A stretch of DNA of 13,223 nt, taken from contig CANQRX010000037.1 of assembly GCA_947626425.1 (NCBI GenBank), positions 1 through 13,223 on the forward strand, read 5' to 3'. Position 1 is the stretch's first letter, and each line of letters starts with the position of its first letter. A program made the position numbers and the translations under genes. The notes under the pieces were generated by a model. It did not search any database and had not been told where the DNA came from. It saw only the letters and a program-made list of their open reading frames with translations. This stretch comes from an uncultured Bacilli bacterium (GTDB lineage Bacteria > Bacillota_I > Bacilli_A > RF39 > UBA660). This document shows positions 6,121 to 13,223 of this stretch, piece by piece.

Positions 6121-7749
6121 TTAACCAATAAATTCTCGTAAAATGGAATCTTTGGGAACTAATTCACTCGTTATTGTAAAATACGGCTCAAACATTTTAA
6201 TTAACCGCCGGGCCTCTGAATAACAGACGCTATCATAGGTAACAGAATGTAACAAAGGTAACGCATAAACTTTTAAAACGCCCATTTCATAAGCAAGAGC
6301 TGTATTAATTATTTTATCTGCTTGATAAATATAAGGGAAAATATATTCTTCTTCACCTTTTCGAACGTACTTCCATTCATTAATCGTATCTTCCACCTTT
6401 TTTCCCCTGCTTCTGCGGTCTCTTGTTATTCGTCTTATTAAACGCAAGTCTAAAGTGGAAATATAATTATGACGGTCAATACTTAAAGGCATAAAAGGAC
6501 TTAAATATATTTTATATTTGTATTTTGCTTCAATAAAAGGAAGTAAATCATCATTTAGGCAATGGAGTCCTTCAATTAAAACAATGCTATTTTCCTTTAA
6601 TTTAGCTTTTCGTCCTTTATAAATTCGAATACCTTGAACAAAATCATATTCGGGTAAATCAACTTCTTCACCATTTAAAAGTTGTTTTAAAACTTGATTA
6701 AAAGTATCTAAGTCAATAGCCTGTAAACATTCAAAGTTATATTCGCCAAACTCATCTTTCGGAGTGTCAACTTTATTGACAAAAAAATCATCAGTTGACA
6801 GTAAAATAGGTTCATAACCATGGCTTTTAAAAAAGGTACTTAACCGTTTGGTAGTTGTCGTTTTGCCACTACTACTAGGACCTGCAATTAAAACAAACTT
6901 GACATCTGGTTTATCTAAAACTGCTTCACAAGCTTCTAAAATATCATTAGAAAATTTTAATTCATTGACTTCAATAAAATCTTTTATTTGATAATCTGCA
7001 ACTTTTTGATTTAACTGAGCTAAATAAGGGGTATTTAACAATCTTAACCACTTTTGAGAAGCAGTAAAATTAGCAATGATGTTTTCATAATGAACATACT
7101 CTGGTACTTGACCATGTAAAGCTATGTTTGGACAAACTAACACAACTTGATTTTTGCCAATATATTTTAGGTCAAAACGATCAATTAAAGATGTATCATA
7201 AGGCATAATTGTATAAAAATTATTTAAGTTATTTTTTAAACGATACATAGTTATTAAGTCATGCGATAAAAAAGGAATCATTTTGGCTTTTTCTGGTTCT
7301 TGTTTTTTTAATAAATATTGGTAAGCCTCTTCTGGTTTTAAATGATAAGGAACTAAAGGTTCTTTGTCACTAACAATTTTGGCCATTTGCCCTTTAATTT
7401 TACCAACATCTTCTTTCGTGAGCATCCGATCAAAACAAACTTCGGCTAAAATGCCTTTAGGAACACTGTGTAAAAAACGAACTTCATTATTTTTAAATAA
7501 ATTATTGACCGCCGTTATAAAAAGATATTTTAAACCATTTTGATAAATTTTATAACCAGTTACTTTAGTTAAATCAATAAATTCAACCGAACAAGAACGA
7601 TGCATATTTTCTTGTAAAGAAACCATTTCCCGTTCAACGATTGCTGCCATTGGATGATCTATTTGATAGGCTTGACTTATTTGATAAAGGTTAATTGGTT
7701 CAGTAAAAGACTTTTCTTCATGGTTGTAAGTAATTGTTATTTGTTTCAT
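6121..7749 (-). CDS. Nucleoside (uridine kinase-like) kinase with TGS/tRNA-synthetase-like N-terminus
   Basis: 542 residues from ATG at 7749. The N-terminal part (about 1-60) looks like a TGS domain. Residues about 60-230 resemble the threonyl-tRNA synthetase second additional domain but retain only a broken HS...H pattern (LHSVPKG). The C-terminal kinase has Walker A GPSSSGKTTT (290-299), STDDFF (318-323), LPEYDF, LIEGLHCLN (391-399) and the arginine-rich lid RRITRDRRSRG (439-449). This order matches the long Firmicutes nucleoside kinases related to uridine kinase and phosphoribulokinase; the substrate is not settled by sequence. An upstream in-frame ATG (7776) would add nine residues, but only 7749 has a ribosome binding site at proper spacing. 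It heads the cluster containing gap, pgk and tpiA. Confidence 0.88.
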   Translation of the reverse strand: MKQITITYNHEEKSFTEPINLYQISQAYQIDHPMAAIVEREMVSLQENMHRSCSVEFIDLTKVTGYKIYQNGLKYLFITAVNNLFKNNEVRFLHSVPKGILAEVCFDRMLTKEDVGKIKGQMAKIVSDKEPLVPYHLKPEEAYQYLLKKQEPEKAKMIPFLSHDLITMYRLKNNLNNFYTIMPYDTSLIDRFDLKYIGKNQVVLVCPNIALHGQVPEYVHYENIIANFTASQKWLRLLNTPYLAQLNQKVADYQIKDFIEVNELKFSNDILEACEAVLDKPDVKFVLIAGPSSSGKTTTTKRLSTFFKSHGYEPILLSTDDFFVNKVDTPKDEFGEYNFECLQAIDLDTFNQVLKQLLNGEEVDLPEYDFVQGIRIYKGRKAKLKENSIVLIEGLHCLNDDLLPFIEAKYKYKIYLSPFMPLSIDRHNYISTLDLRLIRRITRDRRSRGKKVEDTINEWKYVRKGEEEYIFPYIYQADKIINTALAYEMGVLKVYALPLLHSVTYDSVCYSEARRLIKMFEPYFTITSELVPKDSILREFIG

Positions 7750-7754
7750 CAACA

Positions 7755-7760
7755 CACCTT
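7755..7760 (-). promoter_or_regulatory. Ribosome binding site deciding the kinase start
   Basis: Minus strand AAGGTG, five bases before ATG at 7749. The alternative ATG at 7776 has no purine-rich site at usual spacing and lies within leader sequence, so the shorter protein is chosen. Confidence 0.7.
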
Positions 7761-7797
7761 CTTTATTCTTAAACATTTTAACATAATTTTCCCAAAA

Positions 7798-7826
7798 TTT
7801 ATAGAGGCATTATTTTAAGTTGGCAA
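7798..7826 (-). promoter_or_regulatory. Promoter for the kinase-gap cluster
   Basis: Minus strand: -35 TTGCCA (7821-7826), a 17-base spacer and -10 TATAAA (7798-7803); five of six bases match in each box. A start near 7791 gives a leader of about 41 bases. An imperfect inverted repeat, TTGGCAA (7820-7826) with TTACCAA (7841-7847), overlaps the -35 and could be an operator. It has no following T run, so it is not a terminator for the upstream gene. Confidence 0.62.
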
Positions 7827-7849
7827 TTGTTACTCACAGATTACCAAAT

Positions 7850-10800
7850 TCATTTTTTTATATGATGTTCTTCTTCTTTTTTATTTTTCCTTAAATTGCG
7901 AAGTTGTTTTAATTTTTTGGATAAATCTTTTTGGCCACTTTCTAGGGCATTCGCGTACATTAAACCTTGTTCATCAAAGGCTATATACCAATCTGTTCCC
8001 ACCATAATATCAACTAAATTAGCCTTTATTTCAATCTTTAATTGATCATTTATTATTTGAATAAAGTTAGTTACTTTTTTATATTCTTGGTATAAATCAC
8101 GGCTTGGTCGTCTTTTTAATAATTCCCGATAGTGGATTAAATATTCTTTTTTTAATTTACTAATTTTTTCGAGTAATTCATAAGCTGTGGGTTCATCACC
8201 ATTTTTTAAAGCCAAATATCTTTGATTAGCTAGTTGAATCCTTAAGTTTTGCAAATTTTGCAAGTGATTGATTAAGTGAAATTCTTCATCAGTTATTGTT
8301 ATACCTAAAGAAATAGTTATTTTGGGATATTCATAGGATAATCCCTCATTTTCATACTCCATATCTTCAAAATATTTTCCATCTTTCTTGGCTAACAAAT
8401 AATGTTCACAATCTAAATTATTATACATTCCTTTGTATAGTTTGTTGGGATCATAAATTTTAAAGCGGTATTTTTCGGGAATTTTACCCATTGTATAATC
8501 ATAGTTTAAGTTATGTAAATCAGTTATAAAAACAAACTCGATATTGTCATTATTTTGGATACTTGCCATAATAGTTTGGTTGGCATATTCTTGTAACAAT
8601 TCATGAACTGTTTTTTTATACCAACCCAATCCTTTTGTTTCAATACTATGGATCATTAAAACATTACCATTTCGAAGAATGGGCGAAAACATGATTGTAT
8701 TACCCGATTCATCTTGAATTTCTAAGCCTCCCCCATATTCAGTCGTAGCACAGTAATAAAGTAAAGAAGTATTTTTTCCTTTATCATCAGCATCCCCATT
8801 AGGTCTGAAACAACATTTTGACCGATAACCAGCACTTAAAAGGCGCCGATCTTGAGGATTATAAACATTTAAAATTAAATTATCTTTCCTTATAGTTATA
8901 TTAGGAAATTTCTTTTGATAAACATTCATTTGCCTTGAAATTTCAACCGCCCGGATGCAAGCTTTTTCTGGATAATATGTAAATTGACTGTCATAGCCGA
9001 CGTAATCAAAAAGATCACTTTGAATTAAAAGTTCATCAGCAACTCCTAAATCGGGAAGATTTCTTTTATTTCTTAATAATTTATATATTTCATTTGCTTT
9101 ACTTATATTTAATTTATATTTTAATTTTGATTTATTAACACTTTTTAAATATTCTTCAATAACAATATCCCATTCATTAAAGATATTCGCACATTGATTA
9201 AAAAAGACTTCTAATTCTTGACGATATTTTTCTATTTTGTTATCTAATTGTTCTTGCTTCTTTTCTTTTTCTTCAATTGTTAAAGTTAAATCTTGGGTAA
9301 TTTTATATTTTAAAGCTTCTATTTCCTGAATTTTATCTTGATTGGCATTTAAAAAGTTTCTAATTGGGGTATTTTTAATTTTATAATTTTCCCCGAATAC
9401 TAATTTTAGCCATTCTTCATTTAAGACCGGAACATAACTATTTCCATCTTTTTTGAGAATTAAATTATTAAGATTTATATTTTTAAAAATTTGGACAATT
9501 TGTTCTTGATTAATCGGACCATAACTTTTAGAAAGATTGGGATTTAATAGGTCACGAGCCCTCGCAAAGCCAAGAGATAGATAAATATTATAAGCTAAGT
9601 TAACAATTAAATCGTTTTCAACATTTTTAGCTTGAAGAAGTTTAATTATCATTCTGATATGTTTTTGATTCGCATTTTCAAAAATAGTTAAAGGAATATT
9701 TTCGATATTTAAGGCACAGGTAGTTGAAGTTATATTGTTTAAATAAGTGGCACAAGAAATTTTTTTAAAGGTATCTGTATATTTTAAGTTTTCAACCGCT
9801 TTTTCTCCCGATAAAATTTGCTTAATCAAGGACATTGCCATCTGTTGGTCATTACATTTTTGAACTAAATTATTGACAGTTTTTTGCCAAAAATATTTTA
9901 GCAATTTTGCAATTTCTTGATTTTGAAAATTATTTTCTTGGTATTTTTTTATAAAACAAAAAACAATTTCATCTTTCCCATTATTTTGAAAAAGATTAGA
10001 AAATATAACTAAGTAATCATCTTCTTCTAAATCAAGATTTTGAATAACCGAATCCGAATTATTTATTACATATGAAACATTTAAAAAATCAGTTAAAGAT
10101 AAATTTTGATACATTTTATTAATATTTTCTTTTGTATAAATAGATTCAGTCATTTGTTCTATTACATCCAAACATTTTTCTTTTAGAGCTTCTTGAAAAA
10201 TTACGGGCGATGATTTTAAATCATAATCAAGGCAAAAATGGTCATTTTGAGCTTTTTGAACACAGAAGCTAATTTCTTCTTCAAAATTATGTTTTAAACA
10301 CCATTTTAAATAACAATTTAAGCAAGGTTCTTGCCAGTCTTTAATTTCTGACTTTTTCCTTAAAATTTCCTTTAAACTTTGAAAAAGGTAAAAATTATCG
10401 AGATTTTTTAAAGAAATTATCCTAATAATAAGAACAATGTTATCAAAATCTTCATTTTTTAATAGGTCAGCCAATTTAAGCATACAATCTTCACTAAAAG
10501 CTTCGTTATCAAAGAATTTTAATAATTCATAATTTTTAGTTTCTAAAATGACCTTTAAAAGTTTAGAACTATTTCTAGGAATAATTCTTTCTTTAATTGG
10601 TTCGGAGAAGTTTTTAATAATATTTATATATTTTTCTAGTTCTTGATTATTTAACTGTTCAACATCAATTTTTAAATGTTCAAAAATAGAAAACATCCTG
10701 TCAATATTAGAAGAATTTAAAATAGCTTTAATAATAATTGGTTTATTTAACATCCTCAAAAAATCGTGTATTTTCCGATCAAAAAAAATTATAAAATTTT

Positions 10801-11446
10801 CATTTAAAATTGAGTCCGCAATAAAGGGTAAAAATATATCAAGATTATCAACATAGTTTGGAGCATTTATTAAAAGACTTAAACCAAATCTTTCAAACAT
10901 TTTTTTAAAAACCGTTTTATTTTTATAAAATGATGCTCTAATCGGATCATATTCATCATAAAGATTTTTAGTATTGGCTATTAAAATAGCTTTTAAAAGA
11001 TATTTTTCATCTTCAATATAGTTAAGGTATTCATAAAAATCAGAAGATGTATTAAGAAAATTCAAAATATAATTCATTAATTTTTCGTTTTTTAATATTT
11101 TATTGTTTAAAGGTAAAAGCGATTTAATCTGAAAATTACCAGTTTTTAAATAACTTTCATAATTTTCTAAATGGTCAATGGTTATCATTTCTTCGGGTAT
11201 GTATTTTAAAGAAGAAATCGAATATTTTAAAACGTAGTCAACAAACTCAGGATTTTTCAAAAAGTTAAGATAATTAGTTCCATCTAATTCAATAACAATA
11301 TGATTTTTTTCTAAAAAAGTTAAAAGTTTGGAACTAAAAGCTTCATTTAATAATTCTTCTAGCTTTCCTTCTTTAACCATTTTTAAAATTTGTTTTTTTA
11401 ATAAATTAGGATTTTTTTCTAATAAAAATAGTTGATATTTATTCAT
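7850..11446 (-). CDS. Very large protein of unknown function (helical repeats, coiled coil, C-terminal domain)
   Basis: 1198 residues; I do not recognise the family with confidence. Residues 1 to about 640 are almost entirely amphipathic helices with LL/IL pairs, like an ARM/HEAT-type helical scaffold, without an exact repeat. Residues about 700-750 are a charged coiled coil. Residues about 800-1000 look like a compact alpha/beta domain with CC at 878-879, NGDAD at 883-887, GGGLEI (905-910) and a strand pair ending HSIE (933-936). This CC/GDA/G-rich/IE layout faintly resembles a domain I recall in other large uncharacterised bacterial and phage proteins, possibly GNAT-like; this is weak. Helices and a Lys-rich tail follow. 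There is no signal peptide or membrane segment, so it is cytoplasmic. It overlaps the cold-shock gene by eight bases, indicating coupled translation. Base composition matches the neighbours. Confidence 0.9.
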   Translation of the reverse strand: MNKYQLFLLEKNPNLLKKQILKMVKEGKLEELLNEAFSSKLLTFLEKNHIVIELDGTNYLNFLKNPEFVDYVLKYSISSLKYIPEEMITIDHLENYESYLKTGNFQIKSLLPLNNKILKNEKLMNYILNFLNTSSDFYEYLNYIEDEKYLLKAILIANTKNLYDEYDPIRASFYKNKTVFKKMFERFGLSLLINAPNYVDNLDIFLPFIADSILNENFIIFFDRKIHDFLRMLNKPIIIKAILNSSNIDRMFSIFEHLKIDVEQLNNQELEKYINIIKNFSEPIKERIIPRNSSKLLKVILETKNYELLKFFDNEAFSEDCMLKLADLLKNEDFDNIVLIIRIISLKNLDNFYLFQSLKEILRKKSEIKDWQEPCLNCYLKWCLKHNFEEEISFCVQKAQNDHFCLDYDLKSSPVIFQEALKEKCLDVIEQMTESIYTKENINKMYQNLSLTDFLNVSYVINNSDSVIQNLDLEEDDYLVIFSNLFQNNGKDEIVFCFIKKYQENNFQNQEIAKLLKYFWQKTVNNLVQKCNDQQMAMSLIKQILSGEKAVENLKYTDTFKKISCATYLNNITSTTCALNIENIPLTIFENANQKHIRMIIKLLQAKNVENDLIVNLAYNIYLSLGFARARDLLNPNLSKSYGPINQEQIVQIFKNINLNNLILKKDGNSYVPVLNEEWLKLVFGENYKIKNTPIRNFLNANQDKIQEIEALKYKITQDLTLTIEEKEKKQEQLDNKIEKYRQELEVFFNQCANIFNEWDIVIEEYLKSVNKSKLKYKLNISKANEIYKLLRNKRNLPDLGVADELLIQSDLFDYVGYDSQFTYYPEKACIRAVEISRQMNVYQKKFPNITIRKDNLILNVYNPQDRRLLSAGYRSKCCFRPNGDADDKGKNTSLLYYCATTEYGGGLEIQDESGNTIMFSPILRNGNVLMIHSIETKGLGWYKKTVHELLQEYANQTIMASIQNNDNIEFVFITDLHNLNYDYTMGKIPEKYRFKIYDPNKLYKGMYNNLDCEHYLLAKKDGKYFEDMEYENEGLSYEYPKITISLGITITDEEFHLINHLQNLQNLRIQLANQRYLALKNGDEPTAYELLEKISKLKKEYLIHYRELLKRRPSRDLYQEYKKVTNFIQIINDQLKIEIKANLVDIMVGTDWYIAFDEQGLMYANALESGQKDLSKKLKQLRNLRKNKKEEEHHIKK

Positions 11447-11651
11447 TTTTGACCTTTTCTACTTTTAAGGCTATAGCAAGTTCGCCAAACTTGGGAATAA
11501 ACAAAACTTCATCATCAGTTTCAAAATCTTCATAAGGATTAACACAATCAATAATTTCAAAAAAATAGGTATCTTCATCCGCACCAATAATATAACCATA
11601 ACCTTTATTTTTTTTAAACCATTTAATTTTTCCAAACATTTTAGGTTGCAT
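11439..11651 (-). CDS. Small cold-shock-domain-like protein
   Basis: 70 residues, the size of a bacterial cold-shock protein. The N-terminus GKIKWFKKNKGYGYI (7-21) is the classic first strands of the domain, with RNP1-like KGYGYI at 16-21. TYFFEI (28-33) stands where RNP2 (VFVHFS) is expected but is diverged: the His is missing and acidic residues replace typical RNA-contacting positions. It probably binds single-stranded RNA or DNA, or acts as a partner of the next gene. The stop codon overlaps the start of the 1198-residue gene (ATGAATAA), so the two are translationally coupled. ATG at 11651 is chosen because AGGA lies nine bases upstream; a second in-frame ATG four codons on has no such site. 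Probably not a general cold-shock protein, given its divergence and fixed partner. Confidence 0.8.
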   Translation of the reverse strand: MQPKMFGKIKWFKKNKGYGYIIGADEDTYFFEIIDCVNPYEDFETDDEVLFIPKFGELAIALKVEKVKNE

Positions 11652-11669
11652 GAAACCACTTCCTGCTTA

Positions 11670-11698
11670 ATTTTAACATTAACATTTTTTAAAGTAAA
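11670..11698 (-). promoter_or_regulatory. Promoter for the cold-shock/1198-residue operon
   Basis: Minus strand: -35 TTTACT (11693-11698), a 17-base spacer and extended -10 TG-T-TAAAAT (TAAAAT at 11670-11675). Predicted start near 11663 gives a very short leader that still contains most of the AGGAAGTGG ribosome binding region. It lies just after the terminator of the upstream surface-protein gene. Confidence 0.5.
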
Positions 11699-11730
11699 TT
11701 ATTTACAAAAGTTTTTCTTTTTCCCAAAAT

Positions 11731-11755
11731 AAAAAAACTAGTGAGAAAACACTAG
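11731..11755 (-). terminator. Intrinsic terminator of the surface-protein gene
   Basis: Minus strand: CTAGTG, loop TTTTCT, CACTAG (11755-11738), then seven T (11737-11731). The six-pair stem is perfect and lies about 13 bases after the stop at 11769. It separates this gene from the cold-shock operon. Confidence 0.82.
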
Positions 11756-11768
11756 ATAATATGCATTC

Positions 11769-13185
11769 TTAACTGCTCGTCAAAGTAAACGGATTTTCGG
11801 AAGAACCATCTCCTCCAGAGATTTTAACTGATGACTTTAAATAAACAACAGGACGGATTGCGCTAGTATCGCAAGCATCTCCAATACTAACACCCCCGAA
11901 TGTTTCAACTCTGAATACTTTGCTAGCATGCGTAGAGTCTGGCGCAGGGGTCATTGTCCATTGATAAGTAATAGATGAATCATATAGCCAATCATTTTGG
12001 TAACATGTGTCTATCCATCTAGCAAGGCTCATTGCATTCCATAAACATTTATTTCTTTCTATTTTTGTCCCTCCACCATCGGTGGCATAGCCATAATCGG
12101 ACGGATACATCAATCCCACTTTGCCTGTCCATGTTGTTTTTCTTTGAACATCGTCGCTACAATATGAAGAATAGCTCCCAGTTGTAGAACAGCGTTTTCC
12201 TGTATAAATACCTCGTTCCCACATATACTGGACTAGTGGAATATTACCTGTTTGCCATGTATCTTCATCTCCGGTTGAAGTTCCCGTATTCCATATGACT
12301 TCCTCAACCATATTTTGAGCTTCTTCACTTAAGCCGATTTTTTCCCATTCGGGACAGTCAAGTTCATAATTTTCTGAACCTCTATAACATTTGTGGCCTT
12401 CAATTTTTTTAGCTTGGAAATAATCTTCATTTAAAACGGTCATTAAATCAGCTTGACTCCATTCATTTACTCCATAACCAACATTTATATTTGAGGCCGA
12501 TGAATCCCAACTTCTATTAATACTATATCCGGTTTCCTTTCCATTTTCAAAATTTCTAAATGGTTCCCTTATGATTTTTAATAATTTTTGCGTTCCATTA
12601 GTTGCTGTTTGGATATTATCCATTAAGCCAATTATCCGCCATGTCTCACAATTATTACCATCTTTGCAATTAAAATTCACGTAATTATTGGGATTTTTGC
12701 CAATGTATCTTATATTATTATGATTATCTTCAATAATTGTTCCTAACTTTTCATCATTATTGTTTTCTTGTCCTAATAAATTCTCCATTTTATTCTCGCC
12801 ATTTTGATTAGTTGGATTAGTTGTAAAATTTAGTTTACATTTAGTCTTAACTTTCGTTAATTTTTGGATTCTAAATTCCCAATTAATATTATCCCATATA
12901 CCTATTGCCTCATTGTCACAATCGGCACTTTCAAAATATTTTCCTTTTCCTTTAGAGGGAATTTCATCTACAGATTGACCATCAACATTAACCGCGATTA
13001 TTGAGACATCACCACTGTTTACTTGTATTTTTCCATTCATTATGGGAAAACTTTGTTCGACTTGGTATTTTCCTAAACTTTTATTTAGTAGATACCCCCC
13101 CCCCTAGAGCCATTATTCCTACCATGCTTCCGATTAAAATTTTTGCTTTTTTGCTTGTTTTTAACTTATAATTTTCTATTTTCAT
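11769..13185 (-). CDS. Surface protein of the WRIIG/DUF6273-like type, out of frame at a G10 tract
   Basis: Two frames make one gene. From ATG at 13185 (AAGGA nine bases upstream) come a basic start and a hydrophobic segment (residues about 14-30), a typical signal anchor. The ten-G tract then forces a stop at 13081 after 34 codons. The main frame, 423 residues from ATG 13040, is open back to the tract and has no ribosome binding site. Deleting one G, or adding two, yields one 471-residue protein. The body is Trp-rich with 11 Cys and carries RYIGKNPNNYVNF, WRIIGLMD, LLKIIRE, WSQADLMTVLNEDYF, GLMYPSDYGYAT and a C-terminal AIRPVVYLKSSVKISGGDG. I recall this pattern from uncharacterised surface proteins of uncultured Bacilli; DUF6273 relationship is inference. 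Likely exported, with disulfides. As read it is off; phase variation, decay or a homopolymer error are possible. Confidence 0.78.
13095..13104 (-). repeat. Homopolymeric G10 tract, putative phase-variation switch
   Basis: Ten consecutive G on the coding (minus) strand, in otherwise AT-rich DNA, at codons 28-31 of the anchor. Nine or twelve G put the start in frame with the body of the surface protein and encode three or four Gly. Ten or eleven give early stops (TAA at 13083-13081, or TAA in the third frame a few codons on). Slipped-strand change by one base would switch the protein. Confidence 0.75.
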
Positions 13186-13215
13186 TTATCTTTTTCCTTC
13201 CTATTTTCTACTAAA

Positions 13216-13221
13216 ATTATA
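13216..13221 (-). promoter_or_regulatory. Probable -10 box of the surface-protein gene
   Basis: Minus strand TATAAT, 30 bases before ATG 13185. A start near 13209 leaves a leader of about 24 bases with the AAGGA site. The -35 lies beyond the window, so the promoter cannot be confirmed. Confidence 0.45.
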
Positions 13222-13223
13222 AG

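Noticed and set aside
7775..7803. Alternative kinase promoter with extended -10 TG-T-TAAAAT (7775-7780)
   Set aside because: No acceptable -35 at 17 bases; the TTGCCA/TATAAA pair upstream is clearly better.
11471..11659. An overlapping frame on the minus strand beside the cold-shock gene
   Set aside because: Low-complexity Leu/Ile/Lys product from frame-shifted reading of the cold-shock domain gene, which has the real motif.
11769..13040. The 423-residue frame as a complete gene starting at 13040
   Set aside because: No ribosome binding site precedes that ATG, the frame stays open upstream to the G tract, and an exported protein would lack its signal segment.

Overview
The window is a strongly AT-rich stretch of a low-GC Bacillota genome. 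TGA serves as a stop (for example in spo0A and in the 1198-residue gene) and the tryptophans I checked are TGG, so the code is standard and not the Mycoplasma code. A genuine Spo0A master regulator points to a lineage that forms endospores or descends from spore formers. Together with the divergent glycolytic enzymes and a tryptophan- and cysteine-rich surface protein of a type common in uncultured gut Bacilli (RF39/Erysipelotrichia-like), this suggests an uncultured Bacilli member. The placement is inference, because no rRNA is present.

Every recognised gene is on the minus strand, so transcription runs from high to low coordinates. In transcription order: (1) 13185-11769, a secreted or surface-anchored protein whose start and body are separated by a run of ten G, followed by a hairpin terminator; (2) 11651-7850, a two-gene operon of a small cold-shock-domain protein overlapping by 8 bases a 1198-residue protein I do not recognise; (3) 7749-3081, a metabolic cluster of a TGS-type nucleoside (uridine kinase-like) kinase, gap, pgk and a divergent triosephosphate isomerase, with promoters before the kinase and before pgk; (4) 2983-2213, spo0A, with three Spo0A-box-like sites upstream and a terminator overlapping its stop codon; (5) 2145-1243, a CorA-type metal transporter with its own promoter and a strong terminator; (6) 1109-1, the N-terminal part of an AAA-ATPase-like/PD-(D/E)XK protein that runs off the window. 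No gene-free stretch exceeds about 300 bases, and I see no tRNA, rRNA, CRISPR array or transposase.

The most notable observation is the G10 tract at 13095-13104. As read, translation from the only start with a ribosome binding site stops after 34 codons. Removing one G (or adding two) joins the membrane anchor exactly in frame to the 423-residue downstream frame, which has no ribosome binding site of its own. This is the architecture of a phase-variable surface protein, with homopolymer sequencing error as the main competing explanation. Other points are the tandem Spo0A boxes inside the 3' end of the isomerase gene, lack of a convincing terminator between the glycolytic genes and spo0A, degenerate signature loops in the isomerase, and the undescribed cold-shock/giant-protein operon.
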